Below are positions 44,769 through 54,859 of a DNA stretch of 64,000 bases, one piece after another. The stretch covers positions 9,051,475-9,115,474 of the forward strand of contig NZ_CP066356.1 in assembly GCF_023278185.1 (NCBI RefSeq), given 5' to 3'. A model generated the notes under the pieces. The model ran no database searches. It worked only from the letters and a program-made list of their open reading frames with translations, and was not told the origin of the DNA. The DNA comes from Bradyrhizobium elkanii USDA 76. GTDB lineage: Bacteria > Pseudomonadota > Alphaproteobacteria > Rhizobiales > Xanthobacteraceae. Position numbers and translations under genes: made by a program. Every line of letters starts with the position of its first letter. Within the stretch, counting starts at the first letter, position 1.

Positions 44769-47243
44769 ATGCCAGCGATCGAACGTGTCATCCCCCTGGT
44801 CGGCCATCTGCCGCTCTCGCTCCGCGAGGCGCTGGCGCGACGGCTGCGCGAACTCACCGGGCTCGGCCTGATCGCGCTGTCCGGCGCCATCACGGCGGCG
44901 CTGATGACATGGTCGGTGCAGGATCCGTCGCTGAGCCACGCCACCTCGCGCGCGATTCGCAACGTGCTCGGCTATCCCGGCGCGATCGGCGCCGACCTTC
45001 TGATGCAGATCCTCGGCCTCGGCGCCATCATGCTGGTGCTGCCGGTCGCGGTGTGGGGCTGGCGGATGCTGACACATCGTCCGTTCGACCGCGAGGCGCT
45101 GCGGCTCGGCTGCTGGATCCTGTGCACGGTGATCGCGGCGGGCTTCGCCAGCTGCTGGCCGCACAACACCGCATGGCCGCTGCCGACCGGGCTCGGCGGC
45201 GTGGTCGGCGACGCGCTGCTGCGTGCGCCGGCGGTCGTGTTCGGCCCGCCCGGCTTCATCTATCGCGTCGTGCTCGGCTCGATCCTGGTCGTCGCGATGG
45301 CGGCAAGCTTCCTGTTCGCCTGCGGCTGGGGCGCCAAGGAGCAGGACGACGAGCTGACGCCGATCTCTGACGATGACGAGCCGTTCGTCGAGGAAGAAGA
45401 CAACGACCGCAGCTCGGTCTCGCTGGGCTGGCTGTTCCATGCGCTGATGAGCGCCAAAGCGCGGCTCGGCTGGCTGCTGACCACCGCCTACAAATCGCTG
45501 GTCTCGAGCGGAGCGCAGGGCCGCAGCGCCGCATTCGAGCGCCAGGAGCCCAATATCGGCGGCGGCCGCTCGGCGCCCTCGATCGCGCCCGCGCATGAAG
45601 ACCATGATGAGGACGAAGCTGAAGCATTCGACGACGACGAGGAAGAGGAGGACGAGGAGGAAGAAGCTCCTGCCGCCCGCGCCCCGCGCAAGAAGGCCGA
45701 GCCGAAGCCGAAGAAGAAGAATTCCGACAAGTTCGAGCTGCCCTCGGTCTCCATGCTCAGTGCGCCGAAAGCCAGCGATCGCCAGCCGCTGAGCAAGGCC
45801 GAGCTCGAAACCAATTCGCGCTCGCTCGAAGGCGTGCTGCAGGACTTCGGCGTGCGCGGCGAGATCGTCAAGGCCAATCCCGGCCCGGTGGTCACGCTGT
45901 ATGAGCTCGAGCCGGCGCCCGGCATCAAGTCGTCGCGCGTGATCGGGTTGTCCGACGACATCGCGCGTTCGATGAGCGCGCTGTCGGCCCGCGTCGCCGT
46001 GGTCGCCGGCCGCAACGCGATCGGCATCGAGCTGCCGAACGCGCATCGCGAGAAGGTCTATCTGCGCGAGCTTCTGGTCGCCAAGGAAAGCGTCGATTCG
46101 GTTGCGAAGCTGCCGCTGTGCCTCGGCAAGACGATCGGCGGCGACCCCGTCATCATCGATCTGGCGCGCACGCCGCACATGCTGATCGCCGGCACCACCG
46201 GCTCCGGCAAATCGGTCGCGATCAACACCATGATCCTGAGCCTGGTCTACCGGCTGCGGCCGGATCAGTGCCGCCTGATCATGGTGGATCCGAAGATGCT
46301 CGAACTCTCCGTCTATGACGGCATCCCGCACTTGCTGACGCCCGTCGTCACCGATCCGAAGAAGGCGGTGGTGGCGCTGAAATGGGCCGTGCGCGAGATG
46401 GAAGAGCGCTACAAGCGGATGGCCAAGCTCGGCGTGCGCAACATCGACGGCTACAATGCGCGCCTCGTCGAAGCCAAGGCCAAGGGCGAGGAGCTGACGC
46501 GCACCGTCCACACCGGCTTCGACAAGGAGACCGGCAAGGCGATCTACGAGGAAGAGAAGCTCGACCTTGAGCCGCTGCCCTACATCGTCATCATCGTCGA
46601 CGAGATGGCCGACCTGATGATGGTCGCCGGCAAGGATATCGAAGGCGCGGTGCAGCGCCTCGCGCAGATGGCGCGCGCCGCCGGCCTGCATGTCATCCTC
46701 GCCACGCAGCGTCCGTCGGTCGACGTCATCACCGGCACGATCAAGGCGAACTTCCCGACCCGCATCGCCTTCCAGGTGACGTCGAAGATCGACAGCCGCA
46801 CCATTCTTGGCGAGATGGGCGCCGAGCAGCTGCTCGGCCAGGGCGACATGCTCTACATGGCGGGCGGCGGCCGCATCAGCCGCGTACACGGACCCTTCGC
46901 CTCCGACGAGGAAGTCGAGAAGGTGGTGCGTCACCTCAAGACGCAAGGCGCCCCGGAATATCTCGAAGCCGTCACCGCGGAAGAGCCGACCGACGAGGAC
47001 GGCGCCGTGTTCGATGCCACCGGCATGGGCGGCGACGGCGGCGGCGATCTGTTCACGCAGGCGGTTGCGATCGTCAAGCGCGACCGCAAGGCGTCGACCT
47101 CCTACATCCAGCGCCGGCTGCAGATCGGCTATAACCGCGCCGCCTCGCTAATGGAGCGGATGGAACTTGAGGGCATCGTCGGCCCGGCGAATCACGCCGG
47201 AAAGCGCGAAATCCTGGTCGGGGAGGAAGAAGGCCAGTTCTGA
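44769..47243 (+). CDS. ftsK: DNA translocase FtsK
   Basis: 824-residue septal DNA pump that resolves chromosome dimers and clears DNA at division. The N-terminal membrane domain has about four helices (residues 20-195), followed by a very acidic linker ([12 protein letters not shown] around residue 290) and an Ala/Lys/Pro segment. The motor domain has Walker A GTTGSGKS at about 475 and Walker [13 protein letters not shown] gamma winged-helix domain ends the protein ([22 protein letters not shown]), which reads KOPS-type sequences. The start at 44769 lies 22 bases after the aminotransferase stop; longer frames overlap that gene. Confidence 0.96.
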   Translation: MPAIERVIPLVGHLPLSLREALARRLRELTGLGLIALSGAITAALMTWSVQDPSLSHATSRAIRNVLGYPGAIGADLLMQILGLGAIMLVLPVAVWGWRMLTHRPFDREALRLGCWILCTVIAAGFASCWPHNTAWPLPTGLGGVVGDALLRAPAVVFGPPGFIYRVVLGSILVVAMAASFLFACGWGAKEQDDELTPISDDDEPFVEEEDNDRSSVSLGWLFHALMSAKARLGWLLTTAYKSLVSSGAQGRSAAFERQEPNIGGGRSAPSIAPAHEDHDEDEAEAFDDDEEEEDEEEEAPAARAPRKKAEPKPKKKNSDKFELPSVSMLSAPKASDRQPLSKAELETNSRSLEGVLQDFGVRGEIVKANPGPVVTLYELEPAPGIKSSRVIGLSDDIARSMSALSARVAVVAGRNAIGIELPNAHREKVYLRELLVAKESVDSVAKLPLCLGKTIGGDPVIIDLARTPHMLIAGTTGSGKSVAINTMILSLVYRLRPDQCRLIMVDPKMLELSVYDGIPHLLTPVVTDPKKAVVALKWAVREMEERYKRMAKLGVRNIDGYNARLVEAKAKGEELTRTVHTGFDKETGKAIYEEEKLDLEPLPYIVIIVDEMADLMMVAGKDIEGAVQRLAQMARAAGLHVILATQRPSVDVITGTIKANFPTRIAFQVTSKIDSRTILGEMGAEQLLGQGDMLYMAGGGRISRVHGPFASDEEVEKVVRHLKTQGAPEYLEAVTAEEPTDEDGAVFDATGMGGDGGGDLFTQAVAIVKRDRKASTSYIQRRLQIGYNRAASLMERMELEGIVGPANHAGKREILVGEEEGQF

Positions 47244-47343
47244 TCGGGGGCGATCATCACGGAAAAACCATATCTCCCTCGGAAGAGGCGGGATAAAATC
47301 CGGCGCAGCGGGACGAGCGTCGAACAGAGACCTGACATATCTG

Positions 47344-48150
47344 ATGGCAAAACACCTCATTGACCGCGGCACGCGCACCGCGCTGGCTCTTCTCGTCACC
47401 GCCGCGATCGCCGGCGCTGCGACTGCGCAGAATGCGCCGCCGCCGAAGCCCGCACCCAAGGCCGCGCCAAAGAAGGACGCCGGCGCGCAAACCAATGCGG
47501 ACAAGGGCCCGACGACGACGGGAGCCACCCAGGCACCGCCGAACCCGGTGATTCCCGATCCGCGCCGCAACGTGCCCGCCAACATCTTCCAGACCTTCGA
47601 CGCCAACCAGAAGGCGCAGGCGGCCAAGGTCTCGGCCTATCTCTCGTCGCTGCAAACCCTGGTCGGAAATTTCGTCCAGGTCGGCCCCGACGGCACCAAG
47701 ACCAAGGGCGATTTCTACATCCAGAAGCCCGGCAAGCTGCGCTTCGAATATGACGATCCGAGCCCGATCGAGGTGATCGCGGACGGCTCCTCGGTCGCGG
47801 TGCGCGACCGCAGGCTCGCCACCCAGGACGTCTATCCGCTGTCGCAGACCCCGCTGCGCTATTTACTGTCGGATCGCATCGACCTGATGAAGGACACCAA
47901 CGTCATCAGCGTCACCGCCGACGACGTGTTCGTCAGCATCACGATCGAGGAGAAGCAGGCGCTGGTCGGCACCAGCCGCTTCCTGCTGATGATCGGCGCC
48001 AAGGACGGCAAGCTCAAGCAGTGGACCGTCACCGACCCGCAGGGCTACGACACGACCGTTGCGGTCTACAATCTCGACGCGACGCAGAAGCCCGATCCGG
48101 CGCTGTTCAAGATCGACTTCACGACCTATCCCGGCACCTCGCCGGGCTAG
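47344..48150 (+). CDS. lolA: LolA-like outer-membrane lipoprotein carrier
   Basis: 268-residue periplasmic chaperone that would move lipoproteins from LolCDE towards the outer membrane. It has a signal peptide (ALALLVTAAIAGAATAQ), an extended Pro/Ala/Lys linker (about 30-75), then the LolA beta-barrel half (LVGNFVQVGPDGTKTKGDFYIQKPGKLRFEYDDPSP is the canonical start). The long proline-rich linker is typical of rhizobial versions. It follows ftsK and precedes xthA, the usual alphaproteobacterial order. Confidence 0.9.
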   Translation: MAKHLIDRGTRTALALLVTAAIAGAATAQNAPPPKPAPKAAPKKDAGAQTNADKGPTTTGATQAPPNPVIPDPRRNVPANIFQTFDANQKAQAAKVSAYLSSLQTLVGNFVQVGPDGTKTKGDFYIQKPGKLRFEYDDPSPIEVIADGSSVAVRDRRLATQDVYPLSQTPLRYLLSDRIDLMKDTNVISVTADDVFVSITIEEKQALVGTSRFLLMIGAKDGKLKQWTVTDPQGYDTTVAVYNLDATQKPDPALFKIDFTTYPGTSPG

Positions 48151-48248
48151 CCATTCTGCTCCCTCGCCCCGCTCTTGCGGGGAGCGGCAGGAGTCCCCCT
48201 GTGGACAATTGAAATTCGCTGCGAGAACCGTGCTAAGACGCACCTCTC

Positions 48249-49064
48249 ATGCGGTTCTCCGTCACCACCTGGAACATCAATTCGGTGCGCCTGCGCATCG
48301 ACACCGTCGCCAAGTTCCTCAAGGGCGCGCGGCCGGATGTGCTGTGCCTGCAGGAGACCAAATGCATCGACGATGCGTTTCCGCTGAAACGTTTCAAGCG
48401 GCTTGGCTATGAGCACGTCGCGCTGAACGGACAGAAGGGCTATCACGGCGTCGCCATCGTCTCGCGCCTGCCGTTCGAGACGACCGACATCAGGACGTTC
48501 TGCGACAAGATCGATTCGCGGCACATCTCGGTGTCCTTCGGCGAGAAGGCGCAGCTGTCAAAGCCGCTGGTGCTGCATAATTTCTACGTGCCGGCCGGCG
48601 GCGACATTCCCGATCCCGCGCTCAACCCGAAATTCGAGCACAAGCTGCAATTCCTCGACGAGATGAAGGCCTGCGAGCCGCTGCATCCGCGCGGCGACGA
48701 CCGCCACATCCTGGTCGGCGACCTCAACGTCGCCCCGCATGAGAACGACGTCTGGTCGCACAAGCAGCTGCTCAAGGTGGTCTCGCACACCCCGGTCGAG
48801 ACCGAGAAGCTGCTGGCCGCGCAGGCGCATGGCGAATGGTTCGACATCGCGCGCGAGCGAATCCCGATGTCGGAAAAGGTCTACACCTGGTGGAGCTACC
48901 GCGCGGCGGACTGGACTGTCGGCGATCGCGGCCGACGGCTCGATCACATCTGGGTCTCGCGCGCGCTCAAGGATCAGGTCAGCGATTTCAAGATCACCCG
49001 CGACGCCCGCAGCTGGGAACGCCCGTCGGACCACGTGCCGGTGACGGCGGTGATGGAGGTTTAG
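48249..49064 (+). CDS. xthA: Exodeoxyribonuclease III
   Basis: 271-residue AP endonuclease / 3'-5' exonuclease for base-excision repair. Catalytic motifs are complete: TWNINSVR, LQETK (metal-binding Glu), GDLNVAPHENDVW, RLDHIWVS and the final SDHVPV with the catalytic His. Length matches the family. It is probably read with or shortly after lolA, 98 bases upstream. Confidence 0.95.
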   Translation: MRFSVTTWNINSVRLRIDTVAKFLKGARPDVLCLQETKCIDDAFPLKRFKRLGYEHVALNGQKGYHGVAIVSRLPFETTDIRTFCDKIDSRHISVSFGEKAQLSKPLVLHNFYVPAGGDIPDPALNPKFEHKLQFLDEMKACEPLHPRGDDRHILVGDLNVAPHENDVWSHKQLLKVVSHTPVETEKLLAAQAHGEWFDIARERIPMSEKVYTWWSYRAADWTVGDRGRRLDHIWVSRALKDQVSDFKITRDARSWERPSDHVPVTAVMEV

Positions 49065-49091
49065 TTCTCGCTGCCAGAGCAGCAACGTGAT

Positions 49092-49193
49092 CCGTCACCC
49101 TGAGGAGCGCGAAGCGCGTCTCGAAGGGTCGACGGCCACCAGCGGGGCCGTGCATCCTTCGAGGCTCGCTTCGCTCGCACCTCAGGATGACGG
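49092..49193. repeat. Inverted repeat (CCGTCACCCTGAGG family)
   Basis: CCGTCACCCTGAGGAGCGCGAAG and CGCTTCGCTCGCACCTCAGGATGACGG arms, with inner TCGAAGG/CCTTCGA. It separates the convergent xthA and cNMP-binding genes. Confidence 0.85.
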
Positions 49194-49224
49194 AATCAAT
49201 TAAATCTCGCCGGAACGACAGCGG

Positions 49225-49665
49225 CTACGTGCTCAACTTCCCGCCCGCCATCAAGATATCGCTTGCGAGCTGGCTGGTGCGCAGCGCCAGTTCGTCGCGC
49301 AGCCGGCGGGCCGCGGCCGGATCGCTTTCCAGCACGCGCTGGAACAGGCTGCGCGCGACGCGGATCACCGAGCCGCGCTCCAGCGCGGTGGCAGTCGACG
49401 GCCGCTTCATCGCGACGATCAATGCGAGCTCGCCGATCAGCGCACCGGGACCGGCGATGATCTCGGCGCCGCCTTCCTCGACGCGGAAGGTGCCGCGCTG
49501 CACGACATAGCCGGCATCTGCGGCGTCGCCGGCCTTGAACAGCACGTCGCCTGCGTTGAAATCACGTTGCTCGGAGCCGATCGCCAGCATGCGCAAGGAG
49601 CTCTCGCCCAACAGACGCATTGTCGGGACCCGCTCGAGCAGGGCTACATCATCATCGATCGACAT
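49225..49665 (-). CDS. Cyclic nucleotide-binding (Crp-type) domain protein
   Basis: 146 residues forming a single cNMP-binding beta-roll. GALIGELALIVAMKRPSTATAL is the phosphate-binding cassette (GELAL...RPSTA, with Arg for the cyclic phosphate), and a short C-terminal helix follows. There is no helix-turn-helix, so it is not a transcription factor by itself. It may sense cAMP/cGMP for another protein. It lies 57 bases downstream of the response-regulator gene on the same strand, so cotranscription is possible. Confidence 0.85.
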   Translation of the reverse strand: MSIDDDVALLERVPTMRLLGESSLRMLAIGSEQRDFNAGDVLFKAGDAADAGYVVQRGTFRVEEGGAEIIAGPGALIGELALIVAMKRPSTATALERGSVIRVARSLFQRVLESDPAAARRLRDELALRTSQLASDILMAGGKLST

Positions 49666-49722
49666 TCAGGTCCGGTAACCGCGGCGCGCCTCGATTTCAC
49701 GAATCGTTGAGCGCAAAGCGTA

Positions 49723-50409
49723 TCACGGCACCAGCTTGTAGCCACCGGCTTCCGTCACCAGGATTTCCGGGTTGGCGGCGTCCTTCTCGATCTTCTGGCG
49801 GAGGCGGTAGATGTGGGTTTCCAGCGTGTGGGTGGTGACACCGGAATTGTAGCCCCAGACTTCCTGGAGCAGGGTCTCGCGCGACACCGGCATCTGGCCG
49901 GCGCGGTAGAGGAAGCGGAGGATCGCGGTTTCCTTCTCGGTCAGCCGAACCTTCCTGGCATTGGCGCCGGTCAGCATCTTCGAGCCGGGCCGGAACGAAT
50001 AGGGGCCGACCGAGAACACCGCGTCCTCGCTGGCCTCGTGCTGGCGGAGCTGCGCCCGGATCCGGGCCAGCAGCACCGCGAACCGAAATGGCTTCGCCAC
50101 ATAGTCGTTGGCGCCGGATTCGAGCCCCAGGATCGTATCGGAATCGGTGTCGTGGCCGGTCAGCATGATGATCGGAGCCTTGAAGCCGCCCTTGCGGAGC
50201 GAGCGGACCACTTCGCGGCCGTCGGTGTCGGGCAGGCCGACGTCCATCAGGACCAGATCGGGGGAATTGGCTTTGGCGGCAGTGGCGCCCTTGGCGCCGG
50301 TGTCGACTGCGGAGGCTTCGAATTCCTCGTGCAGCGACAGCTGCTCGACCAGCGTATCGCGCAGATCGGTATCGTCATCCACGATCAAGATCTTGCGGGC
50401 ATTGGCCAT
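49723..50409 (-). CDS. OmpR/PhoB-type response regulator
   Basis: 228 residues. The receiver domain has the acidic pair in IVDDDTD, phosphoacceptor Asp56 in LVLMDVGLP, Thr in MLTGHD and Lys in YVAKPF. The C-terminal winged helix (KVRLTEKETAILRFLYRAG ... VTTHTLETHIYRLRQKIE) binds DNA. The wording of the DNA-binding helix resembles alphaproteobacterial envelope regulators of the CenR type, but I cannot confirm this. No histidine kinase is adjacent, so it is an orphan in this window. The 241 bases upstream show no gene. Confidence 0.92.
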   Translation of the reverse strand: MANARKILIVDDDTDLRDTLVEQLSLHEEFEASAVDTGAKGATAAKANSPDLVLMDVGLPDTDGREVVRSLRKGGFKAPIIMLTGHDTDSDTILGLESGANDYVAKPFRFAVLLARIRAQLRQHEASEDAVFSVGPYSFRPGSKMLTGANARKVRLTEKETAILRFLYRAGQMPVSRETLLQEVWGYNSGVTTHTLETHIYRLRQKIEKDAANPEILVTEAGGYKLVP

Positions 50410-50650
50410 AGGTACAATCCTTCGGGGCGGGGCGGTCAGAAGCGGAGGGCGCTTATGGCCGTAACATCGGCTAGATATGTGCTCAGGTAGGCGATTGTTA
50501 CCGATTCACAAGGCAACGCAGTCTACCTCAAATCCGGCGGGGCAGGACGTGAATGTCCTGTAATGCCGGGAGATAGGATGTTCTGAACCTCCAAGGCAAG
50601 CTCAGTTTGGAACGATTCTTAAGGGAAGGTCAGCTATTTCAATCACTTAT

Positions 50651-51190
50651 ATGACAGTCAAACGTGATCGCCCGCTCTCCATCATCGAGGTCCGAGCAGC
50701 CGCCGGCGACCCGCGCCGGGGCTGGCTGTCGGCCGACGGCTGGACCGTGCCGGTGGCGCTCGGGCGCGGCGGAATCCTCGCCAACAAGCGCGAGGGCGAC
50801 GGCGGCACGCCGCGCGGCGTCTTCCATCCGCGCAAGCTCTGGTGGCGTGCCGACCGGCACCAGCGTCCGACGACTTTCCTGCCGACCCGGCCGATCCGCC
50901 GCGAGGATGCCTGGTGCGAGGACCCCGCCGACCGTCACTACAACCAGCCGATCCGCCTCGACCGCGAGCAGGGCGGCGACCGCCTGACTCGCGAGGACCA
51001 TCTCTACGATTTCATCATCGAGATCGACCACAACGCCGCGCCGCGCGTCGCCGGTCGCGGCAGCGCCGTCTTCCTGCATCTGGCGCGGCCGAATTTCTCG
51101 CCGACCGCCGGCTGTGTTTCGATGACGAAGACTTCGATGCTGCGGCTGTTGCGGCGGATGTCGCCGCAGACCCGGATCGTTATTGGGTAG
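50651..51190 (+). CDS. L,D-transpeptidase (YkuD) family protein without signal peptide
   Basis: 179 residues. The catalytic block is FLHLARPNFSPTAGCVSM, giving the His and Cys of the YkuD active site (SxGC form). LGRGGILANKREGDGGTPRGVFHP is the family's first conserved segment. Members form 3-3 peptidoglycan crosslinks or anchor outer-membrane proteins. No N-terminal signal or membrane helix is visible, though the enzyme would be expected in the periplasm, so export may use another route or the protein may act on cytosolic precursors. Confidence 0.87.
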   Translation: MTVKRDRPLSIIEVRAAAGDPRRGWLSADGWTVPVALGRGGILANKREGDGGTPRGVFHPRKLWWRADRHQRPTTFLPTRPIRREDAWCEDPADRHYNQPIRLDREQGGDRLTREDHLYDFIIEIDHNAAPRVAGRGSAVFLHLARPNFSPTAGCVSMTKTSMLRLLRRMSPQTRIVIG

Positions 51191-51293
51191 GGTGGTGGAA
51201 TAGCTCAGCATCGGTTTTCCCACGCGACAGGCGCGACGCGTTTGTGCTGAGATCGAACACAACAGAAAATAATTCCCGCGGGAGTGAAAAAGC

Positions 51294-52079
51294 ATGCTCG
51301 ACAACAACCAGATCGCCGCCGCCTCGAAGGTCCTGCACGATCACTGGCACGCCGGGACAAAACTCGACGCGCTCGATGGCGCAATTCGGCCGCGCGATCG
51401 CGCCGCGGGCTATGCGGTGCAGGCTGCGCTGGAGAAAGCGTCGCGCGAAAAACTATTCGGCTGGAAGATCGCGGCGACCAGCGCGGCCGGCCAGAAGCAC
51501 ATCAACGTCGCGGGACCGCTGGCCGGGCGTATCCTCGCCGAGACGGTGATACCGGATGGCGGCACCGCGTCGATGCAGGGCAACGAGATGCGCGTCGGCG
51601 AGCCGGAATACGCCTTCCGCATGGCGCGCGATCTCGCGCCTCGCACGACACCTTACAGCGTGCAGGAGGTGCTGGATGCCGTCGGCACGCTGCATCCGGC
51701 GATCGAAATTCCGGATTCGCGTTTCGCCGATTTCGTCGCCGCCGGCGAAGCCCAGCTGATCGCCGACAATGCCTGCGCGCATCTGTTCGTGCTCGGACCC
51801 GCAACGACAGCGGACTGGCGCGCGATCGATCTGGTCGAGGACCGCCCGACCATCACGCTGCGCGGCGAGCGCTACATCGGCCACGGCAAGAACGTGCTCG
51901 GCGATCCGCGGATAGCGCTGGCCTGGTGCGCCAACGAGCTGCGCACGCTCGGGCTGACGCTGCGGGCAGGGGAAGTCGTCACCACAGGCACCTGCCATCC
52001 CCCGCTGCCGATCTCAGCCGGCGATGAATTCGCGGCCGATTTCGGCGCGATCGGAAAAGTGTCGGTGAAGTTCGCGTAG
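51294..52079 (+). CDS. 2-keto-4-pentenoate hydratase family protein
   Basis: 261-residue fumarylacetoacetase-fold protein. GWKIAATSAAGQKHI, EPEYAFRMARDL and HPAIEIPDSRF are the family's metal-binding and active-site segments (E-x-E type). It adds water to a dienoate or acts on a related 2-oxo acid in ring-cleavage pathways. GGGAG is placed before the ATG. No other meta-cleavage genes are adjacent, so the pathway is uncertain. Confidence 0.88.
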   Translation: MLDNNQIAAASKVLHDHWHAGTKLDALDGAIRPRDRAAGYAVQAALEKASREKLFGWKIAATSAAGQKHINVAGPLAGRILAETVIPDGGTASMQGNEMRVGEPEYAFRMARDLAPRTTPYSVQEVLDAVGTLHPAIEIPDSRFADFVAAGEAQLIADNACAHLFVLGPATTADWRAIDLVEDRPTITLRGERYIGHGKNVLGDPRIALAWCANELRTLGLTLRAGEVVTTGTCHPPLPISAGDEFAADFGAIGKVSVKFA

Positions 52080-52180
52080 GCTGCGCGCTCACCACACACA
52101 CCGCTGTCGTCCTGGCGAAGGCCAGGACCCATACGCCGCGGCCTTAGAAAAGGGCGCGCGGCGAGACAACGCATCCAAAC

Positions 52181-52227
52181 ACCGTCATCCCCGCGCAAAG
52201 GCTTTGCCTTTGCGCGGGGATGACGGT
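52181..52227. repeat. Perfect 22-bp hairpin
   Basis: The two arms (52181-52202 beginning ACCGTCATCCCC, and 52206-52227 ending GGGGATGACGGT) are exact reverse complements around TTT. A single arm of the GTCGTCCTGGCGAAGGCC family lies before it at 52106-52132. Together they fill the space between the convergent hydratase and yggS genes and could terminate both. Confidence 0.85.
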
Positions 52228-52276
52228 TGTGATGACGGGCAAGCCTCCGTGTGATTCTGGCGGACACCAGGCGACA

Positions 52277-52993
52277 CTAGTTATGCGGCGCCGTCCGCGT
52301 CCCAAAGATCGCCGAGCCCACCCGCACATGGGTCGCGCCCATCTGGATCGCCACCGCGTAATCCGCGCTCATGCCCATCGAGAGATTCGTCAGGCCGTTG
52401 CGCGCGGCGATCTTGGCGCAGAGCGCGAAGTGCGGCGCCGGCGCCTGGTCGACCGGCGGGATGCACATCAGTCCCGAGATCGACAGGCCGTAGGTGTCGC
52501 GGCAGGCCGCGATGAAGGTATCCGCGTCCTGCGGCGCGACGCCGGCTTTCTGCGGCTCCTCGCCGGTATTGATCTGGACGAACAGTTGCGGGTGCTTCCC
52601 TTGATTTTTGATTTCCTTGGCTAACGCTTCGCAAATGCTGGTGCGATCGACCGAATGGATCGCATCGAACAGCGCGACCGCCTCCTTGGCCTTGTTCGAC
52701 TGCAACGGCCCGATCAGATGCAGCTGCAATCCCGGATTGGCCTGGATTAGCGCCGGCCACTTGCCTTTGGCCTCCTGCACGCGATTTTCGCCAAATACGC
52801 GCTGTCCGGCACCGATAATCGGCAAAATTGCGTCGGCCGCGAACGTCTTCGACACCGCGATCAAGGTCACCGACGCGCGGTCGCGCCGCGCTTCCTTGCA
52901 GGCATGGGCGATCTCGCGTTCGACGGCGGCGAGGCCAAAGGCAGGGTCATGTGGTGAACCAGGCGGTAACGGCGTGGTCGGGCTTTGCGTCAT
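52277..52993 (-). CDS. yggS: YggS/PLPBP pyridoxal-phosphate homeostasis protein
   Basis: 238-residue PLP-binding TIM barrel with no known enzymatic activity, which buffers free PLP. The lysine that holds PLP is in LIAVSKT, and FGENRVQEAKGKW, HLIGPLQSNK and LSMGMSADYAVAI...GATHVRVGSAIFG follow in order. It diverges from the diguanylate cyclase gene with about 108 bases between. Confidence 0.95.
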   Translation of the reverse strand: MTQSPTTPLPPGSPHDPAFGLAAVEREIAHACKEARRDRASVTLIAVSKTFAADAILPIIGAGQRVFGENRVQEAKGKWPALIQANPGLQLHLIGPLQSNKAKEAVALFDAIHSVDRTSICEALAKEIKNQGKHPQLFVQINTGEEPQKAGVAPQDADTFIAACRDTYGLSISGLMCIPPVDQAPAPHFALCAKIAARNGLTNLSMGMSADYAVAIQMGATHVRVGSAIFGTRTAPHN

Positions 52994-53101
52994 GCTTGTG
53001 CCGTTCTCTGACAGGTGCGGGGGTTGGCTCGAATTTTACCAAATTCGGGAAAGGCTTTTTGAAGCCCTGCATTCTACCTTGCGCACGGGCAAGGGAATAG
53101 A

Positions 53102-54793
53102 ATGTCGGGCGTCACTTTCAACCGCAACAGGGTCAGGCTCAAGAAGGTTCTGGGTATTCGTGCCCGGCTGGCCTTGCTTGCGCTGATGCTGGTCGCGCCC
53201 CTGATGCTCGACCGCGTCCGCACGCTGGAAGACTCCCGCAGCAAGCAGATCGCGCAGGCCGCCGCCGGCTATGCCAGCCTCACCGCGCATGCCGCGGAAA
53301 CCCAGCGCGAGGTGGTCTCCTCGGTCGAGACCATGCTGAAGTCTGCGGCCTATATCCGCGCTTCCGGCGGCATCGCGCAGAGCTGCGAGGTGCTGCGCGC
53401 CAGCCTGCCAACCGTGCTGCCCTGGATCCGCAGCATCATGTTCGTCTCGCGGGACGGGCTGGTGCAGTGCTCGACCCTCAACGCCCAGGTCGGCCTCAAT
53501 GTCGGCGACCGTGACTATTTCAAGAAAGCCCAGGACAACCGCGGCTTCGTGTTCAGCGACTATCTGCGCGGCAGAACCAATGGCCGCCCGATGATGATGG
53601 CCGCCTATCCGGTGGCCGCGATCAATCCGGAGCAGGATGCCGTGGTGGTCGCCGGCATCAATATCGACTGGCTGTCGCAGATCATGGCCAATCTCGGCGG
53701 CCAGCCCGGCATGTCGGCCGTTCTCGTCGACAGCACCGGCGTCGTGATCGCCGCGCCCGCGGATCACGCGAGCCTGATCGGCCGCTCGCTCGACACCATC
53801 CCGTTGATGGCCGCGATCGCCGAAAAGGCGCTGAGCTATGACGAACCATCCGGCTCGGTGTCGTTCACGGCGTCCGACGGCGCGCAGCGCACGCTGAGCT
53901 TCGCGCGCATCGCCGGCACGCAATCCCGGCTGATCGTGAGCATGGACGAAGCCAAGGTGACGGCGGCGATCAACCGCGAGATCCGCACCGCCTATCTGCA
54001 GCTCGGCTTCGTCTGCCTGTTCGTCTTGCTGGGTGCCCTGGTCGGCGCCGAGCGGCTCGTCATCCATCCGATCGAGCTGATGACCGGCATGGCGCGGCGG
54101 TTCGGCGAGGGCGACTGGTCGGCACGCGTCGCCAAGCACAAGCTGCCGGCGGAATTCGTGCCGCTGGCGCGCGCCTTCAACGCGATGGCGGCGCAGCTCA
54201 GCCAGCGCGAGCGCGAGCTCGTCGCCTCCAACGATCGTCTCACCGTGATGGCCTCGATCGACGCGCTGTCTGGCCTTGCCAACCGCCGCGGCTTCCAGAG
54301 CCGGCTCGACTTCGAGTGGATGCGGGCGCAGCAATATGAATGCGAGCTGTCGCTGATGATGATCGATGTCGATCACTTCAAGCTCTACAACGACACCTAT
54401 GGCCATCCCGAAGGCGATGCCTGCCTGACCCGGATCGGCGAAGTGCTGTCCGGGATCGCCGCCGACACCATGGGCTTCGCCGGCCGCTATGGCGGCGAGG
54501 AATTCTGCCTGTTGCTGCCGAACACCGACGCCGCGCATGCGCTCGCGATCGGCGAAACCGTGCGCACCGCCGTACTCGGCCTCGCCGTGCCGCATGCATC
54601 CTCGAGCCATTGCGTCGTCACCGTCAGCGTCGGCGTCGCGACGACCAAGCCGAACGAGACCCAGCGCCCCGGCGATCTGATCGAAGCCGCCGACGCCGCG
54701 CTCTACGCAGCCAAGCGCCGCGGCAGGAATGCCGTGATCGAGCACGGCTTCCTGCAGACGCTGGACGAAGCCGGCATGGCGCTGGCGAGCTGA
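53102..54793 (+). CDS. Membrane diguanylate cyclase (dCACHE-HAMP-GGDEF)
   Basis: 563 residues. A first membrane helix (about 20-37) is followed by a periplasmic double-CACHE sensor (about 40-295, including VSRDGLVQCST and GDRDYFKKAQ), a second helix (about 300-320), a HAMP linker and a GGDEF domain with GGEEF near residue 464. The signature is of an active cyclase; the inhibitory RxxD site is not evident upstream. It makes cyclic di-GMP in response to an extracytoplasmic small molecule. Monocistronic. Confidence 0.92.
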   Translation: MSGVTFNRNRVRLKKVLGIRARLALLALMLVAPLMLDRVRTLEDSRSKQIAQAAAGYASLTAHAAETQREVVSSVETMLKSAAYIRASGGIAQSCEVLRASLPTVLPWIRSIMFVSRDGLVQCSTLNAQVGLNVGDRDYFKKAQDNRGFVFSDYLRGRTNGRPMMMAAYPVAAINPEQDAVVVAGINIDWLSQIMANLGGQPGMSAVLVDSTGVVIAAPADHASLIGRSLDTIPLMAAIAEKALSYDEPSGSVSFTASDGAQRTLSFARIAGTQSRLIVSMDEAKVTAAINREIRTAYLQLGFVCLFVLLGALVGAERLVIHPIELMTGMARRFGEGDWSARVAKHKLPAEFVPLARAFNAMAAQLSQRERELVASNDRLTVMASIDALSGLANRRGFQSRLDFEWMRAQQYECELSLMMIDVDHFKLYNDTYGHPEGDACLTRIGEVLSGIAADTMGFAGRYGGEEFCLLLPNTDAAHALAIGETVRTAVLGLAVPHASSSHCVVTVSVGVATTKPNETQRPGDLIEAADAALYAAKRRGRNAVIEHGFLQTLDEAGMALAS

Positions 54794-54859
54794 GATCGTG
54801 CGTGGTCGAGCGGCGCGATGAGCGCGGAACCATGACCATCGGCGACGCCGCCTATTCAG

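Noticed and set aside
53036..54745. Long antisense frame opposite the diguanylate cyclase, and similar ones opposite leuS, ftsK and the MHYT protein
   Set aside because: Arg/His/Ala-rich translations typical of high-GC shadows. The sense genes carry complete family motifs.
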